A stretch of DNA of 64,000 bases, from positions 7,998,001 through 8,062,000 of the forward strand of contig NZ_VIWU01000001.1 in the NCBI RefSeq assembly GCF_007994075.1. Direction: 5' to 3'. This document shows positions 16,272 to 24,868 of the stretch, in pieces. The stretch comes from Pseudonocardia hierapolitana. Its GTDB lineage: Bacteria; Actinomycetota; Actinomycetes; Mycobacteriales; Pseudonocardiaceae. The notes under the pieces are model-generated. The model worked only from the letters and a program-made list of their open reading frames with translations. It made no database searches and was not told the DNA's origin. A program made the position numbers and the translations under genes. The stretch's first letter is position 1, and the number at the start of each line of letters is the position of its first letter.

Positions 16272-16829
16272 ATGCACGTCCGTGAGACCGGGATCGCCGG
16301 CCTCCTGGTGTTCGAGCCGTCGCCGCACCGCGACGAACGCGGCTGGTTCAGCCGCACCTTCGACGCCGACGTGGCGCGAGGCGCTGGCGTGGACCCGCAC
16401 GCGTTCCTGCAGGACTCCCAGTCGCGCACGGTACGCGCCGGGCTGCGCGGACTCCACGGCCGGGTCGGGCGCGGCGAGGCGAAACTGGTGCGCTGCGCCC
16501 GCGGGGCCATCTTCGACGTGGTGGTGGACGCGCGGCACGGCTCGCCGACCCTCGGACGGGTCGAGACGTTCCGGCTCGACGACGAGAACATGACGAGCAT
16601 CTACATCCCGCGCGGGTGCCTGCACGGCTTCCAGGCGCTCACCGAGGCCGACACCTGCTACCGCATCGACGCCCCGCACGACCCCGCCGAGGACGTCACC
16701 GTCCGCTACGACGACCCGGACCTCGGCATCGACTGGCCGCTCCCGGTCTCGGTGATGAGCGAGAAGGACAAGGCCGGGCGGCCGTGGGCCGAGCTCACCC
16801 GGCTGCTGGAGACCGCGGCCGGCCGCTGA
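16272..16829 (+). CDS. dTDP-4-dehydrorhamnose 3,5-epimerase family protein (RmlC-like)
   Basis: A 185-residue cupin-type epimerase. Signature elements are HRDERGWFSRTF, the catalytic-histidine segment RGLHGR (usually RGLHYQ), IYIPRGCLHGFQAL, and CYRIDAPHDPAED, in which the Tyr fits the active-site acid. The ending DPDLGIDWPL is family-typical. The HGR in place of HYQ is seen in sugar-tailoring epimerases rather than strict RmlC, so a 3- or 3,5-epimerase for a modified deoxysugar is more likely than housekeeping rhamnose synthesis. No rmlABD genes are nearby. The divergent partner is a sugar C-methyltransferase. Confidence 0.85.
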   Translation: MHVRETGIAGLLVFEPSPHRDERGWFSRTFDADVARGAGVDPHAFLQDSQSRTVRAGLRGLHGRVGRGEAKLVRCARGAIFDVVVDARHGSPTLGRVETFRLDDENMTSIYIPRGCLHGFQALTEADTCYRIDAPHDPAEDVTVRYDDPDLGIDWPLPVSVMSEKDKAGRPWAELTRLLETAAGR

Positions 16830-17243
16830 CGCGAGCGGTGCGAGCGCAGTCCGTCGAGGCGGGCGGGCTCAACGCGGGTCCACGGCGAGAGCGACACCGG
16901 CCCTCCCCCTCCGGGCGCGGCGAGTGCCTCGAGGTGCTCCACCTCGTCCTGCATCGCGACGCTCATGCGGCGCAACAGGTGGCGGGCACCGTCCGCGTCC
17001 CACGCGTAGCCCCGATGTGCCGATCCTCATGACGACCTCCCCGGTCGGGTTCCTGGCCGGGACCGACCACGTGCGCGCCACGTGCTCGGCAGGAGTTCGC
17101 AGATGTGAAAGGTGCTGGTCACGGGCGGGCCGCCGGGCCAGACTGGACGGGCGAGGACCCTCGCTCCCGTACCCCGGCCGACGGCCCGCCCCGACCATCG
17201 GGCGTCGCGTCGGGCGAGTCGTCCCGGTCAGGCGGTGAGCTGC
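16830..17243. other. intergenic region upstream of the SARP-type regulator
   Basis: This 414-base stretch holds no intact gene that I can support. The first part is the end of the epimerase transcript. The middle holds a broken-looking minus-strand ORF (16869-17030). The remainder should carry the promoter of the large regulator, but no clear -35/-10 pair was found. Confidence 0.5.
16869..17030 (-). pseudogene. small frameshifted ORF with a strong ribosome site
   Basis: GGGGAGGTCGTC precedes an ATG, giving MRIGTSG, after which the frame has poor codon usage and stops after 53 residues. One base out of frame the same strand reads YAWDADGARHLLRRMSVAMQ then DEVEHLEALA, with consistently G/C third positions. 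This looks like a small real gene broken by a one-base change near 17009-17013, or a sequencing error. The family was not recognised. Confidence 0.3.
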
Positions 17244-20200
17244 GTGACGGTGGAGTTCCGGCTGCTCGGCGACGTCGGGGTGCGCCTCGACGGGCGCGAC
17301 CTCGACGCCGGGCACGCCCGACAGCGGTCCGTCCTCGCGGCCCTGCTGGTCGACGTCGGCCGCCCGGTGCAGGCCGATCAGCTCGTCGACCGGGTGTGGG
17401 CGGACCGGCCCCCGTACCGGGCCCGCAATGCGCTGTCGGCCTATCTCTCGCGGCTGCGCCGGGTGCTTGCGGACGCCGACGGCGTGCGCATCTCCCGGGA
17501 GCCCGGCGGCTACGTGCTGGCCGCCGACCCGCTGGCGGTGGACCTGCACCGCTTCCGCCACCTGGCCGGCCGGGCCCGGGGCGCAGGCGATGCGGCAGCT
17601 GCGGCCGCTCTGTTCGACGAGGCGCTGGGCCTGTGGAGCGGCGAGCCGCTCGCAGGCCTCGACACCCCGTGGGCGCAGGGCGTCCGGGCCGCGGCCGAGG
17701 CCGAGCAGCTCGCCGTGGTGCTGGACCGCAACGACGCGGCGCTGGCCGCAGGCCGGCACGCGGAGCTGCTCGCCGGGCTCGCCGCGGCGCTGCGTGCCCA
17801 TCCGCTCGACGAGCGCCTCGCCGGGCAGCTGATGCTCGCCCAGCACCGCAGCGGGCGGCAGGCCGACGCGCTGGAGACCCACCGGCAGGTGCGGGAGCGG
17901 CTCGTCGACGAGCTGGGCGCCGACCCCGGGCCCGCGCTGCGCGCGGTGCACCAGCAGATCCTCGGCGGCGACCCCGGATCGGTCGCCCCGCTCCCACCCG
18001 CCCCGCCGCCCGCACCCGCCTCCCGCGGCCCCGCCCTGCCCGCGCCGCTGACGACGTTCGTCGGCCGGGCGGCCGAGCGCGCGGCGCTCGCGGCCCTGCT
18101 CGGGGAGCACCGGATGGTGACCGCCGTCGGGCCGGGCGGGGTCGGCAAGACCCGCCTCGCGCTCGCCGTCGCCGCCGACGTCGCCGACCGGTTCGCCGAC
18201 GGCGTCCGGTTCATCGACCTGGTGCCGGTGACCGACCCCGCGATGGTCGCTCCGGCCGTGGCCGCGGGGCTCGGGCTGGGCGAGCAGCAGGCCCGCTCGC
18301 CCGGGGAGACCGTCCTCGGCCGGCTCGCCGACCGGCAGTGCCTGCTCGTGCTCGACAACTGCGAGCACGTCGTGGACGGGGTGGTCGAGCTGGTGGAAGG
18401 CCTGCTCGCCGGAGCCCCCGGGCTGGTGGTGCTGGCGACCAGCCGGGCCCGGCTGCAGGTGCCCTACGAATGGGTGTTCCCGGTGCCGGGGCTCTCGGTC
18501 ACGGCCGACGGCGACGCCGTGGCGCTGTTCCGCGCCCGCGCCACGGCCGCCGGGAGCCCGCCGGACCCGGCCGACCTCGCCCGCGTCGCGGCGGTCTGCG
18601 ATGCCCTCGACGGAACCGCGCTGGCCATCGAGCTGGCCGCCGCGCGGCTGCCCGCGGTGGGGCTGGACGGCGTGGAGGCAGGTCTCGCCGACCGGCTGCA
18701 GCTGCTCGCCGGCAGGGCCCGCGCCGACGATCGGCACCGCTCGCTGCGCTCCGCGCTGGACTGGAGCTACGCGCTGCTCAGCGGGTTCGACCAGGCGCTG
18801 CTGCGCCGCACGTCGGTGTTCGCCTCTCCGTTCACCGTGGAGGCCGCACGCGCTGTGGCCGGGGACCGGCCGCTCCCGGCCGTGGAGGACGTGCGGGGCG
18901 GGCTGGCGCGGCTGGTGGACCAGAACCTGCTCTCCACGGCCGCCGACCCCGGCGGCACCCGGTACCGGATGCTGGAGACGATCCGCCAGTACGGCACCGG
19001 GATGCTCGTCGAGGCGAGGGAGCGCGACGCGACCGCCACGCGGCACCTGGCCTGGTGCCAGGAGGCGGGGGAGGCGCTCGCCGCGACCGCGGGGACGGAC
19101 CCCGTGGCATGGGGGGCCGCGTTCGATCGCCTCGCCGACGACATGCGCAGCGCCCTGACCTGGGCTGCGACCCGCAGCGGCCACCTCGGGGAGGCCCACC
19201 GGCTCGCGGTCGTGCTCGCGGACCTCACGTTCGCCCGCGGGATGCCCGGCGAGGCGCAGCGGCGGTACGAGCAGGCGGCGGCCTGGGCAGGCGACGACGC
19301 CGCGGCCGCGGCGGCCCTGCGCAGCGCCGCGGGCGCCGCGCTGAGCCGGCACGGGGGCGACGACGCGCTGGCGCTGTTCCGCAGCGCCGCCGACGCCGCG
19401 CTGCGGGCAGCGGATCCGGCGGGTGCGGCGCGTGACCTCGCGCAGGCGGCCGACGTCCTCAACCGGTTCCCCGGCTTGCTCAGGACCGTCCCCCCGGACG
19501 GGGCCGCCGAGGCGCTGCTCACCGAGGCGCGGCCGCTGGCCCGAGGAAACCCGGCTGCGGAGGCCCAGGTGCTCGCAGCCGAGGCGGCGGTGATCCCCGA
19601 CCTCGACCCGCGCAGCCGCGCCCTCGCCCTGCGGGCGATCGAGCTCGCCCGCCTCGTCGAGGACCCGGTCGTCGAGAGCGCCGCGCTGGACCAGCTCGCC
19701 ACGATCCAGCTGGCCGGCGGCGACATCCGCGGCGCGACGGAGAGCGTGCTGCGGCGCACCCAGGTGCTCGCTCCGCTGCCGGTGCGCGCCGAGATCGGGG
19801 TGGAGCTGGCCGACGCCTACCACTTCGCCACCGAGGCAGTACTCGCCGCGGGCGATCTGGCCGCCGCCCGCAGGCTCGCCGCGGCCGCGCGCGACCTGCC
19901 CTTCCACCGCGAGGAGGGCCACCTCGCCACCAGCAGGCTCATCGTGGTGACCGCGCTGGCCGGCGACTGGGACGAGACGGTGGCACTGGCCGAGCGGTTC
20001 CGCGACGGGTGGGAACGGGCGGGCCGCCCCGCCGGCGGCAGCCACGGCGTCAGCGCCGCCGCAGCGGCGGCCGTCCACGGCATGCGCGGCGACGACACGA
20101 CCCGGGCCGCATGGCTGGACCTGGTGAGGGTGCTGGAGATCCCGAAGCCCGGGTGGCGGCTGGCCGAGCAGAACTTCGGCGCCTTCTTCGACGCCTGGCT

Positions 20201-20618
20201 GCTGCTGCACCGCGGCCGCCCGGCGGAGGCGGCCGCTCTGCTGCGGATCCCACCCGAGGAGTTCCGGACCTGGTTCACGGTCCGCTGGCGCCCCTGGTAC
20301 GCGGCGCTGCGGGCGGAGGCCGCCGTCCTGTCCGGGCAGGCAGGCGCCGCCGCGGTCGTGGCGACAGCCCGGGCGGCCGCCGCCGACAACCCTGTCGCCG
20401 CGGCCGTCGTCGACCGGGCGGCCGCCCTCGCCGCCGGCGACCGCCCCGGGTTGCTCGCTGCCGCGGCCGCGCTGGAGCCCACCGGGTGCCGCTACCAGTG
20501 GGCGCGCACCCTCGTACTCGCGGGCGGCCCCGAGCGGGACGCGGGCCGCGCCGTCCTGGCGGCGATGGGCGCGACCCCGATGGCGGAGGCCGCGGCCGTC
20601 ACGCCCGCGTCGCGGTGA
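17244..20618 (+). CDS. large SARP/AfsR-like transcriptional activator (OmpR-HTH, BTAD, NB-ARC)
   Basis: About 1,124 residues. The N-terminus VTVEFRLLGDVGVRLDG is the standard opening of SARP/BTAD regulators. An OmpR-type winged helix (about 10-90) is followed by a BTAD domain (about 95-240) with LVDELGADPGPALRAVHQQIL. After a proline-rich linker comes an ATPase module: Walker A GPGGVGKTRLA near 296, Walker B CLLVLDNCEHV near 368, and ATSRARL as the sensor. TPR-like alanine-rich repeats fill the C-terminal half, and no LuxR HTH is visible at the end. Such proteins are ATP-dependent activators, often of secondary metabolism or global stress programmes, though no biosynthetic cluster adjoins it. 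GTG starts at 17235 and 17244 are both possible. Confidence 0.9.
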   Translation: MTVEFRLLGDVGVRLDGRDLDAGHARQRSVLAALLVDVGRPVQADQLVDRVWADRPPYRARNALSAYLSRLRRVLADADGVRISREPGGYVLAADPLAVDLHRFRHLAGRARGAGDAAAAAALFDEALGLWSGEPLAGLDTPWAQGVRAAAEAEQLAVVLDRNDAALAAGRHAELLAGLAAALRAHPLDERLAGQLMLAQHRSGRQADALETHRQVRERLVDELGADPGPALRAVHQQILGGDPGSVAPLPPAPPPAPASRGPALPAPLTTFVGRAAERAALAALLGEHRMVTAVGPGGVGKTRLALAVAADVADRFADGVRFIDLVPVTDPAMVAPAVAAGLGLGEQQARSPGETVLGRLADRQCLLVLDNCEHVVDGVVELVEGLLAGAPGLVVLATSRARLQVPYEWVFPVPGLSVTADGDAVALFRARATAAGSPPDPADLARVAAVCDALDGTALAIELAAARLPAVGLDGVEAGLADRLQLLAGRARADDRHRSLRSALDWSYALLSGFDQALLRRTSVFASPFTVEAARAVAGDRPLPAVEDVRGGLARLVDQNLLSTAADPGGTRYRMLETIRQYGTGMLVEARERDATATRHLAWCQEAGEALAATAGTDPVAWGAAFDRLADDMRSALTWAATRSGHLGEAHRLAVVLADLTFARGMPGEAQRRYEQAAAWAGDDAAAAAALRSAAGAALSRHGGDDALALFRSAADAALRAADPAGAARDLAQAADVLNRFPGLLRTVPPDGAAEALLTEARPLARGNPAAEAQVLAAEAAVIPDLDPRSRALALRAIELARLVEDPVVESAALDQLATIQLAGGDIRGATESVLRRTQVLAPLPVRAEIGVELADAYHFATEAVLAAGDLAAARRLAAAARDLPFHREEGHLATSRLIVVTALAGDWDETVALAERFRDGWERAGRPAGGSHGVSAAAAAAVHGMRGDDTTRAAWLDLVRVLEIPKPGWRLAEQNFGAFFDAWLLLHRGRPAEAAALLRIPPEEFRTWFTVRWRPWYAALRAEAAVLSGQAGAAAVVATARAAAADNPVAAAVVDRAAALAAGDRPGLLAAAAALEPTGCRYQWARTLVLAGGPERDAGRAVLAAMGATPMAEAAAVTPASR

Positions 20619-21336
20619 CCAGCAGGTACTGCGCCTCCCAGCGGGCGGGCCTGCCCACCGGGGCGGCGTTCCAGCTCTCCAGGAACTCCAGGAACTCGGA
20701 GTCGAGCGCCGCGAGGCGCTCGGGGTCGGCGGCGTTCGCCGCATACACCGCGATCGTCGGGCCGTAGGTCCGCTTCCAGTACTCGCGGAACTCGAGCGGG
20801 GTGGCGCACCGGTCGAACACGGTGATCCGGCGCCGCACGGCGAGCGTCGTGACGCCGTCGCCGAACAGCTCGCGCACGTGCTCCTCGCTGTCCCACAGCG
20901 ACGGCGGCTGCGCGCCGGGCGGGGGTGGGGCGAAGCGGGCCATGATCGCGAAGAGGCCGCCGATGAACCCCTCGCGCGTCCAGCTCACCATCGCGATCGT
21001 CCCGCCCGGCCGGCAGACGCGCAGCAGCTCGTCGGCGGTCGCGCGGTGGTGCGGAGCGAACATCACGCCCACGCACGAGATCACGGCGTCGAAGCCACCG
21101 GTTGGGAACGGCAGCGCCTCGGCGCCCGCCTCGACCCACTCCACCACGGCGTTCCCGGCGCCCGCCGCGATGTCGAGGACGCGCTGCCCGGCGCGGATCC
21201 CGCCGGCCTCGACGAGCTCCTGGCCGAGGTCCGGGATCAGCTCGGCCACGACGGCCCGGTGGTCCCCCGAGGCCCACATCGCGCGCTGCTCCGCCGTGAG
21301 CTGCTGGTGGACGGACGCGCCGGCGTCGGGGGTCAT
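20599..21336 (-). CDS. class I SAM methyltransferase with an internal deletion after motif I
   Basis: A 245-residue protein starting MTPDAGASVHQQ. It carries the downstream landmarks of UbiE/COQ5-like methyltransferases: AEALPFPTGGFDAVISCVGVMFAPHH and ELLRVCRPGGTIAMVSWTREGFIG. However, motif I VLDIAAGAGNA runs straight into VVEWVEAGAEALPF. The strand and helix that normally follow (about 30 residues, with the acidic residue that binds the SAM ribose) are missing. The reading frame is intact, so this is an in-frame deletion. SAM binding is doubtful. Its 3' end overlaps the convergent SARP gene by 20 bases. Confidence 0.8.
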   Translation of the reverse strand: MTPDAGASVHQQLTAEQRAMWASGDHRAVVAELIPDLGQELVEAGGIRAGQRVLDIAAGAGNAVVEWVEAGAEALPFPTGGFDAVISCVGVMFAPHHRATADELLRVCRPGGTIAMVSWTREGFIGGLFAIMARFAPPPPGAQPPSLWDSEEHVRELFGDGVTTLAVRRRITVFDRCATPLEFREYWKRTYGPTIAVYAANAADPERLAALDSEFLEFLESWNAAPVGRPARWEAQYLLVTATRA

Positions 21337-21558
21337 GTCGTCTCCGCGGACTCGGGCAACGGGTGCGGTCCCGAGCGTGCGGCCGTCGGAATGCGCCGGT
21401 GCTCGGCGCGCGTGAAATCCGCTGCTCAGCGGACTCCCGGCGGCCCGCCGCACTCGTCGCCCGCGGCGTCCGACGCAACCGCGCACCTCGCGGCCGGGTC
21501 GGGAGTCCCCGCGTTCGAACGGGTCACGCGCACTGGAAACGTGAACGGGCAACCGGTC

Positions 21559-22740
21559 TCAGCCGGCGCGGGGCGCGTCGCCGATGCGGATGATCGCGCT
21601 CGCCTGCACCGCCGCCGCGACGACCAGCACCCCGATGGCGGCGGCGTAGCCGGCGGTCAGGTCGATCAGCAGCCCCATGAGGAACGGGCCGATGCCGGCC
21701 ACGGTGTAGCCCACGCCGAGTGCCATGCCGCTGGTGGCGGCGCTCGCCGCGGCGTCGGGCGTGCGCCAGGCCACCACGGCGAGGCCCAGCGGGAACCCGG
21801 CGCCGGACCCCAGGCCGACGAGCACGGCCCACGGCCACGGGCCGACAACCGGGGCCAGCGGTGCGAGCAGCAGGCCGATGGTTCCGGCCGCCGTGCTCGC
21901 GAGCGCGACACCCGACCAGAACCGCCAGCGCCCGGTGCGCTCGGCGAGCGCCGGGATCGCGAGGGCACCCGGCACCTGGGCCGCGGCCCACACGGCCAGC
22001 ACCATCCCGGCGTCGCGCGGGCTCCACCCGCGGCTCGTGAGGTAGGGCGCGAGCCACGTCATCCAGCCGTACACGAGCAGCGAGGCCGCCGACTGGTGGG
22101 TAGCCGCGAGCCGGGCGAAGCGGTCGCGCCACGGCAGGCGGGCGCGCTCGGTGGGCGCGGGGCGCTCGACCCGGCGCGCCACCGGCACCCACGCCGCGAG
22201 GGCGAGCACCGCAGGCACCGCCCAGACGGCCAGCGCGAGCGACCACCCGCCCACGGCCGCGGCGAGCGGCACCGCCACCGCGCTGGCCACCGTGGAGGGG
22301 ATCATCATCGCGACGACGTACCCGCCGGTGACGGCCCCGGCGCGGTCGGCGAGGTGCTCCTTCACCACCCCCGTGAGCAGCACGCCCGCCACCCCGATGC
22401 CGAACCCGGCGAGCAGGCTGCCGGTCACCAGCGGCACGGCCGCGGGCACGCCCCGCACGAGGCTGCCGAGCGCGACGAGGCCGACCGCCCCGACGAGCGC
22501 GCGCTCCGGCCCCCCGCGCCGCGCGGCGGCCGGGCCGGCGAGCGATCCGGCCGCCATCATCAGCACGGCGCCGGTCTGCACGAACCCCGCGGCGCCGGCC
22601 GAGAAACCGAGATCGGCGCGCACGGCGTCGATGAGGGGTGGGTACCCGGCCAGTGCGGTGCGCAGGTTGAGCGCCAGCGCGAGCAGCCCGACCAGCACCA
22701 CGCCCGGACGGACCCGTACAGAGGTGTAGGCTGCTTTCAT
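21559..22740 (-). CDS. MFS transporter, CynX/NimT (cyanate permease-like) family
   Basis: A 393-residue protein with about 12 hydrophobic segments. The N-terminus VVLVGLLALALNLRTALAGYPPLIDAV, with an NLR(T/P) turn and a PPL, is diagnostic of the CynX/NimT branch. Later GWSPRDAGMVLAVWAAAQVPGALAIPAL and GLGSGAGFPLGLAVV also match it. Members move cyanate, nitroimidazole or unknown small anions. The ATG is preceded seven bases upstream by TATCGT, a leaderless arrangement. It is divergent from the CGNR-type regulator with only 31 bases between, so the two share a control region. Confidence 0.9.
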   Translation of the reverse strand: MKAAYTSVRVRPGVVLVGLLALALNLRTALAGYPPLIDAVRADLGFSAGAAGFVQTGAVLMMAAGSLAGPAAARRGGPERALVGAVGLVALGSLVRGVPAAVPLVTGSLLAGFGIGVAGVLLTGVVKEHLADRAGAVTGGYVVAMMIPSTVASAVAVPLAAAVGGWSLALAVWAVPAVLALAAWVPVARRVERPAPTERARLPWRDRFARLAATHQSAASLLVYGWMTWLAPYLTSRGWSPRDAGMVLAVWAAAQVPGALAIPALAERTGRWRFWSGVALASTAAGTIGLLLAPLAPVVGPWPWAVLVGLGSGAGFPLGLAVVAWRTPDAAASAATSGMALGVGYTVAGIGPFLMGLLIDLTAGYAAAIGVLVVAAAVQASAIIRIGDAPRAG

Positions 22741-22771
22741 CCGTTACACGATACGGGAAGGGCGGTAAGGG
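22741..22771. promoter_or_regulatory. 31-bp shared control region of the MFS/CGNR pair
   Basis: CCGT (22741-22744) and ACGG (22753-22756) flank an 8-base spacer. On the minus strand TATCGT (22748-22753) lies seven bases before the MFS ATG. The region is so short that any bound protein would affect both genes. An autoregulatory operator for the CGNR protein is the simplest guess. Confidence 0.35.
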
Positions 22772-23326
22772 GTGCAACTCCTGCTGGACGATTACCGGGT
22801 CGGGGCGGCGGTCGCCACCGACCTCGTCAACACCGCTCCGGAGGTGATGGTGAGCACCGGGGACCTGATCCCCGACGCCACCGCGCTCGCCCGCTTCCTC
22901 GCTGAGCGAGACCTGCACCCGTCCGCCGGCGCGCCGACGCCCGCCGACGTGGCAGCAGTGCACGCGCTGCGGCGCAAACTGCGCTCCCTCCTGGAGAACC
23001 CCGACGCTGCGGGTGCCGCCGCGCTCACCACGGCCGCCGGCGGCCTCGACCTGCGGCGCGACGACGACGGTCGCCTGCAGTGGCAGGTCCGCTCGCGCCC
23101 CGGCGCCGCACTGGCCGACGAGCTGGCGCTGCTCACCGGCGCCGCACTGCTCGCCACCCTCCGCACGCTGGGCACCGACCGGTTCCGCCACTGCGCCGCC
23201 CCGACCTGCGACGGCATGTTCGTGGACACCAGCAGGGCCGGCCGTCGGCGCTACTGCGTGCCCGAGGTGTGCGGCAACCGCGTCAACGTCGCGGCCCACC
23301 GGGCCCGCCGCCGCGCGGCCGGCTGA
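22772..23326 (+). CDS. CGNR zinc-finger regulator with ABATE domain
   Basis: A 184-residue protein. The N-terminal ABATE-type ligand-binding domain includes VATDLVNTAPEV and LARFLAERDL. The C-terminal zinc finger has Cys141, Cys146, Cys162 and Cys167, with the signature CGNRVNVAAHRAR. CGNR proteins are putative stress-responsive DNA-binding regulators. The start is GTG. Its tight divergence from an MFS permease suggests it controls import or export of a small molecule sensed by the ABATE domain. Confidence 0.9.
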   Translation: MQLLLDDYRVGAAVATDLVNTAPEVMVSTGDLIPDATALARFLAERDLHPSAGAPTPADVAAVHALRRKLRSLLENPDAAGAAALTTAAGGLDLRRDDDGRLQWQVRSRPGAALADELALLTGAALLATLRTLGTDRFRHCAAPTCDGMFVDTSRAGRRRYCVPEVCGNRVNVAAHRARRRAAG

Positions 23327-23632
23327 CTCGCCTGCACACCCGTCCGGGAGATCCGCGGTCGCCAGCGGGAACTCCTTCACGAGGTCCCGCACCTCCACCA
23401 CCGGCGAGTCCGACGTCTCGACACGGCGAGTCGGGCGTGCGTGCACGTTCCGCGGCAGGCTCGCGCCCACGCCCACCTTCTCCGCCCACGCACCCCGTGG
23501 ACCGGACGCGTCACCCCACACCGGCAGCACCCGCCGAAACCGGCAGCGCGAACACGACAGGGGTGCCGGCTCACGCATCCCGGTCCGCCCGCGCTCACGG
23601 TCGACGTGGGGCACCGGCGGAGACCGGGTGCG
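23327..23632. other. intergenic stretch with a fragment of an ABC ATPase gene
   Basis: This 306-base region lies between the CGNR gene and the histidine kinase gene, which converge on it. No complete gene is present. The only recognisable element is the minus-strand fragment at 23363-23401. Confidence 0.45.
23363..23401 (-). pseudogene. N-terminal remnant of an ABC transporter ATPase
   Basis: The minus strand reads VVEVRDLVKEFPL, the typical first beta-strand of ABC ATPases (V-x-V-x-x-L-x-K-x-F/Y), then loses similarity before any Walker A motif. It is too short to be functional and may be the tip of a deleted gene. A chance match of 13 residues is possible. Confidence 0.3.
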
Positions 23633-24868
23633 TCAGGAGGGCACGCCCGTGGCGAGCGGGTCCCGCGCCGGCGGGCGGGGCGTCCGTTCGGTGACGCCCG
23701 CCCCGCGCAGCGGGAGCCACAGGACGAACGTGGCGCCCGCGCCGGGCGCGCTGTGCAGCGCGACGGTGCCGCCGTGGCTCTCCACCACCTGGCGCACGAT
23801 CGCGAGGCCGAGGCCGGTGCCCCGGTCGCGGCGGCGGGTGCCCTCGGGTCCCCGCCAGAACCGGTCGAACACCCGCTCCTGGTGCTCAGGGGATATGCCC
23901 GGGCCGTGGTCGCGGACGGCGAGCCATGCCCAGCCGCCGTGCCGCCCGGTGGCGATCACGATCTCGGCTCCCGGGGGCGACACCCGGACCGCGTTGGACA
24001 GCAGGTTGTCGGCGGCCCGGCGCAGCGCCTCGGAGTCGCCGATCACGCCGAGGCCGCCCGCGAGGCGCCGTTCCAGGCGGAGACCGTCGCTGTCGGCGAG
24101 CAGCGCGAACCCGTCGGCGGCCTCGTCCGCGACGTTCCCGAGGTCCACGTCGGTGTCGGTGAACGCGGGCGCGGCGCGGCGGGCCGCAGCGAGCAGGTCC
24201 TCGATGAGGCTGCCCATCCGCTGGGTGGCCCGCGCCGTGACGGTGCTCGCCCGCTGCCGCTCGGCCGCGTCGACGTCGTCGCGGGACAGCACGGCGTCGA
24301 GGTTGATCTGGATGACGGCCAGGGGGTTGCGCAGCTCGTGGGAGGCGTCGTCGATCATCTGGCGTTGCGCCGCGAACGCGCGGTCCAGCCTGCCGAGCAT
24401 GTCGTCGACGGTGTCGGCGAGGTCGCGCAGCTCGTCGCGGGGGCCGTCGAGGGCGATGCGGCGCGACAGGTCGGTGGCGCTGATCTCGCGCGCCGCGGCC
24501 GTGACCCGTTCGACCGGGCGCAGCACCCGACCGGAGAGCCACCAGCCCACGCCGAAGCTCGCGACCAGCAGCCCGCCGAGCGCGCCCGCGGACGCGTCGC
24601 GCATGAGCTCGAGCGCCTTGTGGTTGACCGCCTGCTGCACGCTCGCGAGGTCGGCGGCCTGGAACTGCTCGCCGTCCTTCAGCACCAGCTCGCCGCCCAC
24701 CTCCTTCACCTTCTGGACGGTGATCGGGTCGAGCGGCGCGGCGTCGACGCTCTCCGACACCACCGCGTAGACGGCCAGCAGCACGAGCGCGGCCAGCGCG
24801 AACAGCACGAGCGAGTAGGTGGCGGCGAGCCGGAACCGGATCGTCTGCGACCAGGCGGGCCGTCTCAT
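23633..24868 (-). CDS. sensor histidine kinase (two-component)
   Basis: A 411-residue membrane kinase. TM1 is at about 13-38, the extracytoplasmic region at about 39-92 is short, and TM2 is at about 93-112. HAMP follows (LRPVERVTAAAREI). The phospho-acceptor His177 lies in DDASHELRNPLAVIQ. The ATP lid has N-box NLLSNAVRVSPPG, G1 DHGPGISPEH, F-box RVFDRFWRG and G2 GTGLGLAIVRQVVESHGG. The gene overlaps the response regulator by ATGA, so the two are made together. The signal is unknown; the small loop suggests membrane or envelope sensing, in line with the divergent secreted peptide/MoxR operon. Confidence 0.93.
   Translation of the reverse strand: MRRPAWSQTIRFRLAATYSLVLFALAALVLLAVYAVVSESVDAAPLDPITVQKVKEVGGELVLKDGEQFQAADLASVQQAVNHKALELMRDASAGALGGLLVASFGVGWWLSGRVLRPVERVTAAAREISATDLSRRIALDGPRDELRDLADTVDDMLGRLDRAFAAQRQMIDDASHELRNPLAVIQINLDAVLSRDDVDAAERQRASTVTARATQRMGSLIEDLLAAARRAAPAFTDTDVDLGNVADEAADGFALLADSDGLRLERRLAGGLGVIGDSEALRRAADNLLSNAVRVSPPGAEIVIATGRHGGWAWLAVRDHGPGISPEHQERVFDRFWRGPEGTRRRDRGTGLGLAIVRQVVESHGGTVALHSAPGAGATFVLWLPLRGAGVTERTPRPPARDPLATGVPS

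Noticed and set aside
16869..20744. 1,291-codon minus-strand open frame
   Set aside because: It is antisense to the SARP regulator, whose domains are unmistakable. High GC leaves the opposite frame open; the conceptual protein is low-complexity Gly/Arg/Pro with no domain.
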